Below are positions 49,041-56,995 of a DNA stretch of 64,000 bases, one piece after another. How positions within the stretch are numbered: the first letter of the stretch is position 1; each line of letters opens with the position of its first letter. The DNA is from Brevibacillus fluminis (GTDB taxonomy: Bacteria; Bacillota; Bacilli; Brevibacillales; Brevibacillaceae), in contig NZ_RHHQ01000013.1 in NCBI RefSeq assembly GCF_003710825.1, forward strand, positions 62,001 through 126,000, read 5' to 3'. A program made the position numbers and the translations under genes. The notes beneath the pieces were generated by a model. The model was not told the origin of the DNA, ran no database searches, and saw only the letters and a list, made by a program, of their open reading frames with translations.

Positions 49041-50261
49041 CTACCGCTCCTTTTCCAGTTTATCCATTTTCAGATCCAAATACAGGGAGGTGCGCTGATT
49101 TTGGTCATCGAGATCAAGCTCCAAAATCTCTTCGATCCGGCGCAACCGGTAGCTTAACGTATTGATGTGGATGTGAAGGCGTTTGGAGGTCAGATTCACC
49201 CGTCCGGCCAAATCCAGGAACGTCTCCAGCGTTTCCAGCAGATTCGCCTGATTTTCGCGGTCATACCGCTTCAGCTTTGCCAACCGTTGGCTGACATACC
49301 CCTCGGCATCGCCCCATCTCTTCAACTGGAGCAAAAATCGATAGATACCCAACTGCTGGAAGCCTTGAATGGTGCTCGTCTCTTGCGGAAAAATCCGTTT
49401 CACCTGCAGCACCTGCTGTGCTTCCCGATAGCTTTTCACAATGTCGGTGTAGCCTTGGTACGACTGCCCATAGCCTGCGATCATCTGCTCTCCCACCCGG
49501 GACAGCGCTTCGTGCAAAAATTGCTCGACATATTGCGTGATCGTAGTCCCTTCCTTCGAGGCAACCGCCGGCAGGCCGATGAACAGGATCAGCTGCGTCC
49601 CATCCAATACCCACAAGAGCTTGTCGCGCATCAACAGCGGATACAAAAATTGCTCCAGATGCACGCCGCTCGCGTCAATCATACAGATTAAATAGGGAGA
49701 CGGCAGCACAAGCGTCAACGATTCCGCCTTTTTCCGGATCGCCGACTCGCTGACGTGGTTTCCAAGCAGAAGCTCCCAGAAAAATTCCTTGCGCCGCTGC
49801 TCCTCCGCTTTGCGCTTTCCCTGGCGCTGAACAAGTCGGGGTACTGCAGCACGAGCCGCCTGCTTCAAAATCTCATCGTCGTGAGGTGTAATCGGACGCA
49901 CGACTTCCTGTGCCCAAATGTACCCCAACACCTCTGTCCCCTTACGAATCGCGATCGCTACGCGGTTCCCCAGGCCTACTTCATCTTTGGCCGGAATATG
50001 TACAGGTTCATCACACGTGAGCAGTTGGGCGAAAACGCCATCCTTCCATAAGCGCGTCAGTACTTTTTCCGGTACGCGCCGCCCCATAATAGTGGACCAG
50101 CGTGCCTGGTCGGTACTGTCACCGTGCGAGCTGTAGGCGATCAGCTTATGATCGGAGTCTTCGATTGTAATCGGGTTCTGCACCAGTTCCGCGATCGCAT
50201 CAGCCAATTCGTCGATATCAGCCTGCTGAAACTGATTGAAGTAATCTGGGCTTTCCGCCAT
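49041..50261 (-). CDS. adeR: PucR/CdaR-family regulator, AdeR type
   Basis: A 406-aa transcription factor. The first 150 residues are a GAF-like sensory region (ADAIAELVQNPITIEDSDHKLIAYSS). The C-terminus has the PucR helix-turn-helix (LETLETFLDLAGRVNLTSKRLHIHINTLSYRLRRIEE). In B. subtilis AdeR activates ald, and here the gene lies directly upstream of ald in the same orientation. AAGGTGAG precedes the ATG. The ligand is unknown. Confidence 0.88.
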   Translation of the reverse strand: MAESPDYFNQFQQADIDELADAIAELVQNPITIEDSDHKLIAYSSHGDSTDQARWSTIMGRRVPEKVLTRLWKDGVFAQLLTCDEPVHIPAKDEVGLGNRVAIAIRKGTEVLGYIWAQEVVRPITPHDDEILKQAARAAVPRLVQRQGKRKAEEQRRKEFFWELLLGNHVSESAIRKKAESLTLVLPSPYLICMIDASGVHLEQFLYPLLMRDKLLWVLDGTQLILFIGLPAVASKEGTTITQYVEQFLHEALSRVGEQMIAGYGQSYQGYTDIVKSYREAQQVLQVKRIFPQETSTIQGFQQLGIYRFLLQLKRWGDAEGYVSQRLAKLKRYDRENQANLLETLETFLDLAGRVNLTSKRLHIHINTLSYRLRRIEEILELDLDDQNQRTSLYLDLKMDKLEKER

Positions 50262-50404
50262 CTTCTCACCTTCTTTTTAAGAAAAACACTGCTCCCATCC
50301 ATTCCGGAGCCTCTTTCGCTTCTTTTATTATAACGCGAAAGCAGCAAAACTGCTTTCCTCATCTCATTCAAAATGAAGGGGTTGATCACGCTTTCAAAGA
50401 TACA

Positions 50405-50432
50405 AAAAAAACTGCGCGCACGCAGTTTTTTC
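50405..50432 (-). terminator. Terminator of the CheY-like gene
   Basis: AAAAAACTGCG-cgca-CGCAGTTTTTT, 22 bp past the stop. A smaller hairpin GAAAGCAG/CTGCTTTC is at 50337-50357, just before adeR. Confidence 0.85.
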
Positions 50433-50454
50433 CCATGTCGATTATGTATGAATG

Positions 50455-50811
50455 TTACGCCCAGCGTGACAGTGCCTCCAGCAGCTTTTCTTTCTGGAAC
50501 GGCTTCACGATAAAATCTTTCGCGCCCGCCCTGATTGCCTCAATTACAAGCTGTCGCTGCCCCATCGCCGAGCACATCAAGATCGTCGCCTCAGGGTCGA
50601 TTCCTATGATCTCCTTCACCGCATCAATTCCTTGCATCTCAGGCATCGTCACATCCATCGTGACGATGTCTGGCTGTAGCTCCCTATATTTGCGCACCGC
50701 TTCTACCCCGTTGCAAGCTACACCGCACACCTCATATTTGTCCTCCAGCATCTGCACCAGCATCTGCCGCATGAACGCCGCATCATCAACAATTAATATG
50801 CGCGCCAACAT
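50455..50811 (-). CDS. CheY-like single-domain response regulator
   Basis: A 118-aa receiver domain without an output domain. It has DD in ILIVDDAAFMR, the phospho-acceptor in IVTMDVTMPEM, the Ser switch in MCSAMGQ and the Lys in AKDFIVKPFQ, as in CheY. The start is ATG 50811 or the TTG after it, both after GGGGGAG. No kinase or che gene is adjacent. It may serve chemotaxis with the receptor at 41.9 kb or another phosphorelay. Confidence 0.9.
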   Translation of the reverse strand: MLARILIVDDAAFMRQMLVQMLEDKYEVCGVACNGVEAVRKYRELQPDIVTMDVTMPEMQGIDAVKEIIGIDPEATILMCSAMGQRQLVIEAIRAGAKDFIVKPFQKEKLLEALSRWA

Positions 50812-50964
50812 GACTCCCCCAATAATTCGCACTAATAAAAACGTTAGTTACTCTATTTTATAAACCAGTATGCACATTCGATATTAGCTGATGTAGAGCC
50901 TTTTCTCTAGTAAAAAAAAACCAGAAAATTCGACAGGATGTCGACCATGGATGGTTCATCGTAC

Positions 50965-51105
50965 CTAAATAAAAAAAGCCCGCGCTTGCGGGTCAGGAGT
51001 TTGTGGGTGTGGCGTCGTTTCGATGATCTCCGGTTGGTTGGTATGTGTTACCTCATCGGGAATATCCACCTGCGGTGCTTCTGTCACCTGCTTTTCCAAT
51101 ACCAT
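50965..51105 (-). CDS. Possible 46-aa acidic small protein
   Basis: From ATG 51105 the product begins MVLEKQVTEAPQVDIPDEV and is Pro/Thr/Glu-rich. AAGGAGG lies 11 bases upstream. An overlapping frame from ATG 51112 (MADGIGKAGDR..., 19 aa) has the same ribosome site at 4 bases. The 46-aa frame runs through a terminator hairpin (CCCGC-aagc-GCGGG, then T7, 50972-50990), which argues against its full length. One of the two small ORFs may be real. Confidence 0.35.
   Translation of the reverse strand: MVLEKQVTEAPQVDIPDEVTHTNQPEIIETTPHPQTPDPQARAFFI
50972..50990 (-). terminator. Terminator of the small ORF transcript
   Basis: On the minus strand CCCGC-AAGC-GCGGG followed by CTTTTTTTATT. Confidence 0.75.
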
Positions 51106-51264
51106 CAGCCATTCTACCTCCTTATCATTGAAAATGGGGAAATGCTTCCCCTCGCAAATAGGATTTGTCAGCAGGTGGTAAGCTATGCATTTTCGGGAAT
51201 ACTGATAAGAGGCATATCGCAATGCCAGCTTCACGAAACCAATCACTTCTCAGGAGGCGTTTTC

Positions 51265-51648
51265 ATGCACAACAGACAGCATTTGATCCAGCAGCACCAC
51301 GAATGGGCACACGCTCATCAGACACATGCGAATGCACTTCACCAACAAGCGCACTACCATCAGCAACAAGCTCAATTCCATCATCACCAAGCGATGAGCC
51401 ACACACAAGGAATGGATGAAGGCCAATACACGACCACGAATCCGATGATGACAGCCTATAACAATCAAGTTTCGCCGGCTGCGCTCGTTTTCCATGGCAA
51501 CGTGTCTCCGCAATCCATGCAATCGATCAATCAATACCAAAACCAATACTCCAATCAAAACGCTGCAGCGCCGCATGTACATCTGTCCAACCATATGGCG
51601 CATGCGAATGAAAATCAAGCGTCCATGCAGCGCGGCCACAAGTTTTAG
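51265..51648 (+). CDS. Histidine/glutamine-rich small protein
   Basis: A 127-aa hydrophilic protein with AGGAGG 8 bases before ATG 51265. Residues 1-55 are extremely His/Gln-rich (HLIQQHHEWAHAHQTHANALHQQ; HYHQQQAQFHHHQ), His often spaced by three or four residues as on one face of a helix. The remainder is Asn/Gln-rich with further His. There is no signal peptide. Composition suggests metal binding or a spore coat/crust role. I recognise no family. A terminator follows. Confidence 0.65.
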   Translation: MHNRQHLIQQHHEWAHAHQTHANALHQQAHYHQQQAQFHHHQAMSHTQGMDEGQYTTTNPMMTAYNNQVSPAALVFHGNVSPQSMQSINQYQNQYSNQNAAAPHVHLSNHMAHANENQASMQRGHKF

Positions 51649-51658
51649 TCCAAATCCG

Positions 51659-51700
51659 TCAGCCCATGCCCCTTCATTTGTGGGACATGGGCTTTTCGTT
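51659..51700 (+). terminator. Terminator of the His-rich gene
   Basis: AGCCCATG.CC...GG..CATGGGCTTTTCGTTT. Confidence 0.75.
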
Positions 51701-51750
51701 TCAACTGGCGAGTCCTTTCATAATTTGGTATCGTAGGAAGGACAAGCTTT

Positions 51751-51942
51751 ATGTGGAAAAGGACTGAAAATGGAATGAAAAACAAGACGCTTGTACTAAT
51801 TTTGATTTTGCTGAGCATTGTGGCGAGTGGGCTTGGGACCGCGCTGCAAAAAAGCTTCTCCTCCGCGCAAATCGTAGGCTTCATTCTTGGTGCCGCTTTT
51901 TTGGCTGGCGCGATCCTGGCGGGATCAAAGCGCCACTCGTAA
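51751..51942 (+). CDS. Small two-TM membrane protein
   Basis: A 63-aa protein with two hydrophobic segments (about 12-30 and 38-58) and a basic C-terminus (GSKRHS). AGGAAGGA lies about 9 bases before ATG 51751; a second ATG eight codons later is possible. Function unknown. A terminator follows at 52000. Confidence 0.55.
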   Translation: MWKRTENGMKNKTLVLILILLSIVASGLGTALQKSFSSAQIVGFILGAAFLAGAILAGSKRHS

Positions 51943-51999
51943 CCGATCATACCCCTGCACCGCTTTTTACATGAATAGTGGGAATCGCTCAATTGTTTG

Positions 52000-52038
52000 G
52001 CCGTACTTTTTGCTTTGGCGAAAGGACGGCTTTTTTTC
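52000..52038 (+). terminator. Terminator after the two-TM protein gene
   Basis: GCCGT.CTTT (52000-52009) pairs with AAAG.ACGGC (52021-52030), followed by seven T's. Confidence 0.8.
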
Positions 52039-52075
52039 ATTTGCACATAAGCAAAGCTTCCAGAAAAGCATATAT

Positions 52076-52120
52076 TTTACCAAGGGCAACTTTTTTGGAG
52101 ATCGCAAACACCTTGGTAAA
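52076..52120 (+). promoter_or_regulatory. Perfect hairpin abutting the ribosome site of a 23-aa ORF
   Basis: TTTACCAAGG (52076-52085) and CCTTGGTAAA (52111-52120) are exact complements around a 25-base loop. The 3' arm includes the AAA of the AAAGGAG ribosome site, so pairing could limit translation. Confidence 0.5.
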
Positions 52121-52132
52121 GGAGAATGTGTC

Positions 52133-52204
52133 ATGGATCAAAGGATCGAGCGTTTCATCCTCGCACTGCTCTACGTCATCGCCTGCATCCTGTTCGGCTT
52201 GTAG
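52133..52204 (+). CDS. 23-aa single-TM small protein
   Basis: ATG 52133 follows AAAGGAG by eight bases. The product starts MDQRIERF and continues with about 15 hydrophobic residues (ILALLYVIACILFGL) to the stop. It is too short for routine gene finding. The strong ribosome site, the charged-then-hydrophobic layout and the upstream hairpin support it. Function unknown; small membrane regulator or toxin-like peptide are possibilities only. Confidence 0.5.
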   Translation: MDQRIERFILALLYVIACILFGL

Positions 52205-52215
52205 CGCAAGCTTCT

Positions 52216-52253
52216 CTTGACAGAACAATAAATTTGATTATTATCTAATTAGA
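52216..52253 (+). promoter_or_regulatory. Promoter and palindromic operator of the GNAT gene
   Basis: TTGACA (52216-52221), 16-bp spacer, TATTAT (52238-52243). The palindrome ATCTAATTAGAT (52242-52253) overlaps the -10 and resembles MarR-type operators. Confidence 0.6.
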
Positions 52254-52288
52254 TGATTATAAAATTTATTGATTGAGGTGTATCCCTT

Positions 52289-52801
52289 ATGTCCACTCCT
52301 TTTCCTACCCAAAGCGCACGTCTACGATATTCCCCTCTTCACGAATCTGATTTTCCTGCGTTGCTGAAGATTTATAACTCGAACCCAGACTTCATGGAAA
52401 TGTCGGAAGGCTCCCGCACCGTCACCATCGAAACAGTGGAAAAAGACGACTTGGAAACCCGTTCGCTTCCCTTCAGCCATTGCATCGGAATCTGGGAGCA
52501 AGCTGGCGATCGGCTTGTCGGCTTGATGCATTTCACCTTGCAAAATCCAAGCGACAAAAACCCTTGGCTCGGCCTGCTGATGATTCACCGTGAAAAGCAG
52601 CAGCATGGTTTTGCCCGGGAAGCTCTGAGCGTCTTGCACGACTGGCTTCGCGAGAATGAACACACCACTCTTCACCTCGCTGTATTAGAACAGAATCAGC
52701 GAGTCGTTCCTTTTTATCAATCCTGCGGTTACGAGTCGTATGAATGGCGGGAAACGCCCGCTCTGGGCAAAGTCTTGTGCATGGCCAAGCGGCTTTCATA
52801 A
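52289..52801 (+). CDS. GNAT N-acetyltransferase
   Basis: A 170-aa acetyltransferase. It has HESDFPALLKIYNSNPDF at the start, the acetyl-CoA-binding REKQQHGFAREAL, and the C-terminal LEQNQRVVPFYQSCGY. The substrate is unknown. GAGGTG lies 9 bases before the ATG. It is monocistronic between its palindrome-covered promoter and a strong terminator. Confidence 0.85.
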   Translation: MSTPFPTQSARLRYSPLHESDFPALLKIYNSNPDFMEMSEGSRTVTIETVEKDDLETRSLPFSHCIGIWEQAGDRLVGLMHFTLQNPSDKNPWLGLLMIHREKQQHGFAREALSVLHDWLRENEHTTLHLAVLEQNQRVVPFYQSCGYESYEWRETPALGKVLCMAKRLS

Positions 52802-52807
52802 TAAAAA

Positions 52808-52846
52808 CAAAAGGTCATCCAGAATGTCATCTGGCTGACCTTTTAC
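52808..52846. terminator. Bidirectional terminator, GNAT / yhfH
   Basis: AAAAGGTCA.CCAGA...TCTGG.TGACCTTTT. Confidence 0.88.
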
Positions 52847-52852
52847 GTTTTC

Positions 52853-52984
52853 TTATTCATCTTTTTCATTCATGCACCGTTCGCATTCGTACAGATAGGA
52901 TTCATGCTGCTCCTCGATTTTGTGGCCGCACTCGGCACAAATTTTGATGTGGCAATTGCGGTAAAATTCAGACACTGGAATCAT
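52853..52984 (-). CDS. yhfH: YhfH-family small zinc-ribbon protein
   Basis: A 43-aa protein: SEFYRNC, then CAECGHKIEEQHESYLYECERC, two CxxC pairs that would hold zinc. This matches the YhfH family of Bacillus (FYRN..KVCAKCG.EIEEQHESY). GGGGAG is 8 bases before ATG 52984, and an extended -10 (TGTTATAAT, 53026-53034) lies upstream. Function is not known. Confidence 0.85.
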   Translation of the reverse strand: MIPVSEFYRNCHIKICAECGHKIEEQHESYLYECERCMNEKDE

Positions 52985-53164
52985 GTCGTTTCTCCCCTTG
53001 TTCTTTGTTTTGTTACTCATATTGTATTATAACAGAGAGAAAATGTGAATAGTTGTTTTTAAACAGAAAGAAAAAATATTCGCCCGATTTCAGCAGGAAT
53101 TACGCCCCTCGTTGTCGAATAGTGGCTTTTTGTGTTTTCTTTATTTACGAAAGGAGCCAATGTC

Positions 53165-54178
53165 ATGAATAGGCACCTGCAATGGTTTCCTTTTCTGTTT
53201 GTCGTCGTGGTCGTCATCCTGCTGGTATCCATCACTTGGCGTTTTTCCAACAACATGAGCCAGCTAAATAAAATAACCCCTCATCCCCAATTTCGCGTCG
53301 CACTTCTATTAGAGGGACCTTCTTTTGACCAAGGCTGGAACAGCAGCGCACTGGAGAGCATCAGTCGGCTGCGCGATCGTTTTTCGTTTGAATTGCAAAT
53401 CGCCGATCAATTATCCGCGGCAAAAATTACCGAGACAGCTTCGCAATACGCTGCCCAAGGCTATGATTTGGTGATCGGCCACGGCGTGGCTTTTTCCGAG
53501 CCGTTTTACCATGTCGCGCCCTATTATCCCAAGACCCGGTTTATCACCTTTAACGGAAAAGCTACCTATCCCAACCAGACCAACATCGGCTATGATATGA
53601 ATGATTCCGGATATCTCATGGGAAAACTGTCCGCGCTGATAAGCAAAACGCATCAAGTCGGCTATATCGTTGCCAACAAGCCAAATGAAGCGAGTCAGAT
53701 TGAATGGTTCAAACGCGGTGTCGCCTCAGTCAAGCCGCTCGCCACCGTCCATGTCAAAGCCGTTGGCAGCTACAATGATGATGCGGCCGCGTTGAAAGCG
53801 GCGCAAGACCTGATCGCCCATCGTGTCGATGTGATTTACACGCTGGGAGACAGCTTCAACCTACCCGTTATCACAGCAGCGCAAAAAGCCAACATCTATG
53901 CGATCGGCTATATTGCAGATCAGCGGTATATCGCTCCGAACAATGTGCTCACCTGTATCATGCAAGATGTCAACATGGTGTACACGTTGCTCTTGCAGCA
54001 ATACGCCAATGGCACACTGCCCCAAGGAAATGTAGAGTTTGGGTTGGCAGAGGGGGCGAATCGCTTGAGTCCGTTTGGCCCAATGGTTCCTCCGGCGGTT
54101 CAGCATGAAATCAATCATGAGCTCCAACAAATCGTGGAGAAAAAGCACGTGACCAGTGGGAGCGGGGGGAAATCGTAA
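53165..54178 (+). CDS. Membrane-anchored BMP/PnrA-family protein (Med-like)
   Basis: A 337-aa protein. One TM segment near the N-terminus (residues 6-28) anchors an extracellular periplasmic-binding-protein domain of the basic membrane protein family (FRVALLLEGPSFDQGWNSSALESI; DLVIGHGVAFSEPF; GAVGYIVANKP-like strand; IYTLGDSFNLPVI). B. subtilis Med, with the same layout, affects comK expression. AAAGGAG lies 8 bases before the ATG. Its stop overlaps the start of a histidine kinase gene by one base, suggesting that it is the sensor subunit for that kinase. Confidence 0.82.
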   Translation: MNRHLQWFPFLFVVVVVILLVSITWRFSNNMSQLNKITPHPQFRVALLLEGPSFDQGWNSSALESISRLRDRFSFELQIADQLSAAKITETASQYAAQGYDLVIGHGVAFSEPFYHVAPYYPKTRFITFNGKATYPNQTNIGYDMNDSGYLMGKLSALISKTHQVGYIVANKPNEASQIEWFKRGVASVKPLATVHVKAVGSYNDDAAALKAAQDLIAHRVDVIYTLGDSFNLPVITAAQKANIYAIGYIADQRYIAPNNVLTCIMQDVNMVYTLLLQQYANGTLPQGNVEFGLAEGANRLSPFGPMVPPAVQHEINHELQQIVEKKHVTSGSGGKS

Positions 54179-56007
54179 TGTATTTTTTTCGTAAGATGGG
54201 ATTTCAGCAAAAAATGTTGCTCAGCTACTTGCTCATGATGCTGCTGATCGGCACGGTCGCCCTCTTGTACAGCTATCAAATGACGAAAATTACGACGGAT
54301 GAGCTGCGGTTGTCCCAGCGCATTCTGCCACAAACAAGCGCGCTGCTCAACCTCAAGAACCAGCTGTACTCCAAAACATACGCATTGAAAATGTATGCCC
54401 AGACCCGAGAACCCGCATATTTGGAGAAATATTATAGCGGCATGCTGCAGCGCAACCTGCTCGATCAGATCGTACGGACGAAAGAAAATGAGCGGTTGTT
54501 CACTATCGCGTCGCAGATCAGTGAGCTTGATTTCATTTTTTTCAATAAGATCGATCCGCTTCTGAAAGCAAAGAATGTGGATGCAGTCACCTATGTGCTC
54601 AAAACTGAGGTGGAGCCTCGCATCATGCAGCTTGAGCAGGTGCTAGGGTTCACCCTGCAAAGCCTGGAGACGGATACGAATGCCGAATTCCAGCAAACCA
54701 ATAACAGCCTGCAAGTCGCGCTGATCATCACGTATACCGTATCCGTCGCGGCCATCCTGTTCGGTCTGTTCTCCGCCTTCTATTTCCGCAAGCAGCTGCT
54801 CCATCCGATCGAATCGCTGATTCAGCAGATGCGGCAGGTGTCGCACGGCGCTTTTGGCAAACAGATCACGTATGAAGCTCGGGACGAGTTCTTTGAATTG
54901 GCCAGCGAGTTCAACAAGATGTCCAAAAATGTCGCCGAGCTGTTTTTGCACACACAGCGGCAAAACCAAATCTTGACCGAAGAAAAGCAGGTGCGCGAGC
55001 AAATTCTCAACACGCTGCCGGTCGGCGTCATCACTTACTATACGCCGACGAATGAAGTACATCTAAACGAAAAAGCCCAGACGCTTGTCGAGCTGAACGA
55101 GACATTCCTGCCCAAGTCGCCGGCGCCGGACATATGGACGCGCAAAGATGGCGACAGTCCCGGATGGTTTGAAAACCGCAAAATCACGTTGTACAAAACC
55201 GATGGCTCCACCTTCCTAGCGCTCATTTCGTATGCCCCGATCGTCCAGCAAGACGGCAGCGAAATCGGCTGGATGATGGTGCTATCCGACATCACCGAAC
55301 AGGAAAAGATCCAGGCTTATATGCACCAGTCGGAAAAATTATCGCTGGTTGGCCAGCTTGCGGCCGGCGCCGCTCATGAAATCCGCAATCCGCTGACCGT
55401 CATCTACGGATTCATGCAGCTTTTGGAAAAAAATCTGACAGAAGAATACCGGAACCGATATTATGTACCGCTGATCATTCAGGAAATCGAGCGCGTCAAC
55501 CGCATCGTGACCGAGCTTTTGATGCTCTCCAAGCCATCGCAGCCCAACTATCGGAAGGTCACGCTTGAAGAGGTCGTTTCCGCCATCCTGCCTCTGATGA
55601 AAGGTGAGGCCGCACTCCACAACATCATGATCCAGGAAACGTATGAGAAAGACGCGTTCCTTCATGTCGATGTGGAGCAGTTCAAGCAAATTTTGCTCAA
55701 CCTGATGAAAAACAGCTTGGAAGCGATGCCTCATGGAGGCACGCTGACGATCAAAAGCACGCAAGACGCGGACAAGCTGTTCATCGCTGTAACCGATACG
55801 GGCGTCGGCATTTCGCCTGAACAGATGACACGCATATACGAGCCGTTTTATTCCGATAAAGACGACGGCACCGGTTTGGGCTTGCCCATTACGATGCGCA
55901 TGATTCAAAACCATGGTGGCGATCTTCAGGTGAAAAGCGAGGTAGGAAAAGGAACGACGTTCACGATCATCCTGCCGAAGAAGCCGCATGAATCAGGTTT
56001 GGGGTAG
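54178..56007 (+). CDS. Sensor histidine kinase, sporulation-kinase-like
   Basis: A 609-aa membrane kinase. TM1 is at 13-33, a helical extracellular domain at 35-175, TM2 at 180-203, HAMP at 204-258, a PAS-like domain at about 270-375, then HisKA with the phospho-acceptor His400 in AAHEIRNPL and HATPase (NLMKNSLEAM; DTGVGI; GTGLGLPI). There is no response regulator next to it; the HisKA resembles those of Bacillus Kin kinases that feed Spo0F. Its ATG overlaps the stop of the BMP-like gene, so the two are coupled. Its 3' end overlaps a convergent hydrolase gene by 15 bp. Confidence 0.9.
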   Translation: MYFFRKMGFQQKMLLSYLLMMLLIGTVALLYSYQMTKITTDELRLSQRILPQTSALLNLKNQLYSKTYALKMYAQTREPAYLEKYYSGMLQRNLLDQIVRTKENERLFTIASQISELDFIFFNKIDPLLKAKNVDAVTYVLKTEVEPRIMQLEQVLGFTLQSLETDTNAEFQQTNNSLQVALIITYTVSVAAILFGLFSAFYFRKQLLHPIESLIQQMRQVSHGAFGKQITYEARDEFFELASEFNKMSKNVAELFLHTQRQNQILTEEKQVREQILNTLPVGVITYYTPTNEVHLNEKAQTLVELNETFLPKSPAPDIWTRKDGDSPGWFENRKITLYKTDGSTFLALISYAPIVQQDGSEIGWMMVLSDITEQEKIQAYMHQSEKLSLVGQLAAGAAHEIRNPLTVIYGFMQLLEKNLTEEYRNRYYVPLIIQEIERVNRIVTELLMLSKPSQPNYRKVTLEEVVSAILPLMKGEAALHNIMIQETYEKDAFLHVDVEQFKQILLNLMKNSLEAMPHGGTLTIKSTQDADKLFIAVTDTGVGISPEQMTRIYEPFYSDKDDGTGLGLPITMRMIQNHGGDLQVKSEVGKGTTFTIILPKKPHESGLG

Positions 56008-56769
56008 TCGTGCTGCCTCTTCCTGATTCATGATCCAGTCAAACATCCGGCGCGTGTAGTCCTCGATTTCCCGTGGTCCGAACAGATGGCTCGCTCCTTC
56101 AGCAAGCCACAATTCATGCGCTTTCCCGCTCGCAGCCATTGCCTCTGCGAGCTGTTTGGCATGCTGTACGCCAACATTTTGGTCAGCCGTCCCATGCACG
56201 ATGAGCACAGGGCATGTCATTCGATCAGCCAGCAGCCACGGGGAACGCGCCAAATAACCCTCGCGATTTTTTTGCGGATCGCCAACGATTCGGTTCAGCA
56301 TTTTACGCAAGTCGGCCCGTTCCTCATAGGTCAGCAAAAGATCGGTCACACCGCTCCAAACTACCGCCGACTGAAACCCGCTCCGCTTTGCTGCGACAAG
56401 CAACGCCATCATTCCGCCACGTGAGAAGCCATACAGACTGATGCGCCCCGCATCCACCACGTCCATGCTGAGCAATAGCTCATGAGCGGCAAACAAGTCA
56501 TGAAGCTCCGCCCCACCGAATTCGTCTTTCCCCTCTCCTCCTTCATTTCCCCGGTAATGGGGAGCAAGCACGACATAGCCGAAGGAGGCCATTTGTGATA
56601 TGCGTTCTGCACGCACCTTCCCTACTTTTTTGTATCCGCCGCGACAGTATAGAAGCGCAGGTTTTTTACCCGCTTGTTCGGGTACCGCGAGCATCGCTTT
56701 CACTTGGTGTCCTTCACTGTCATATGTAACGTCATAAAGCGTTACGCCTGGCTGTACAGGCGGAAGCAT
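55993..56769 (-). CDS. Alpha/beta hydrolase, dienelactone hydrolase / S9 peptidase-like
   Basis: A 258-aa soluble hydrolase. The catalytic Ser is in GFSRGG (about residue 114-119), Asp in VHGTADQNV and His in EGASHLF. APHYRGNEGGEG near residue 72 gives the oxyanion region. The substrate is unknown. The frame's first ATG (56769) lies over 20 bases from the only good ribosome site, GGAGGGG, so translation may begin a few codons upstream at a rare ATT or ATC codon. It is convergent with the kinase gene. Confidence 0.83.
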   Translation of the reverse strand: MLPPVQPGVTLYDVTYDSEGHQVKAMLAVPEQAGKKPALLYCRGGYKKVGKVRAERISQMASFGYVVLAPHYRGNEGGEGKDEFGGAELHDLFAAHELLLSMDVVDAGRISLYGFSRGGMMALLVAAKRSGFQSAVVWSGVTDLLLTYEERADLRKMLNRIVGDPQKNREGYLARSPWLLADRMTCPVLIVHGTADQNVGVQHAKQLAEAMAASGKAHELWLAEGASHLFGPREIEDYTRRMFDWIMNQEEAARLPQT

Positions 56770-56895
56770 AGTGCATTTGAATTTGATTGGAATCCCCTCC
56801 TCGCCTTCCTATCGATTTTTCTATTTAGCTTGCCAACTCTGCAATCGCGCATTCTACGTACCTTGTTGGAATCAAAGCAGCCATTGGATTAGAAT

Positions 56896-56953
56896 ACTAG
56901 CTACCCCAAGCTTTTGACGGAGCCGCGATCCTTATTTGTACAAAAAAGAAAAG
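56896..56953 (+). repeat. Dispersed structured repeat, copy 3 (shortened)
   Basis: GCTACCCCAAGCTTTTGACGG, AGCCGCGAT, then CTTATTTGTACAAAAAA. It aligns with the ends of copy 1 but lacks the GATAAGAATTT hairpin. The flanking TTAGAATAC also matches copy 1. Confidence 0.6.
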
Positions 56954-56972
56954 GAACCCGAAAGTTCCTTCT
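56943..56972 (-). terminator. Terminator of the S1-domain gene
   Basis: AAGGAAC-N6-GTTCCTT; the minus strand ends GTTCCTTTTCTTTTTTG. Confidence 0.8.
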
Positions 56973-56995
56973 CACATTTTACGATATATCAACGC

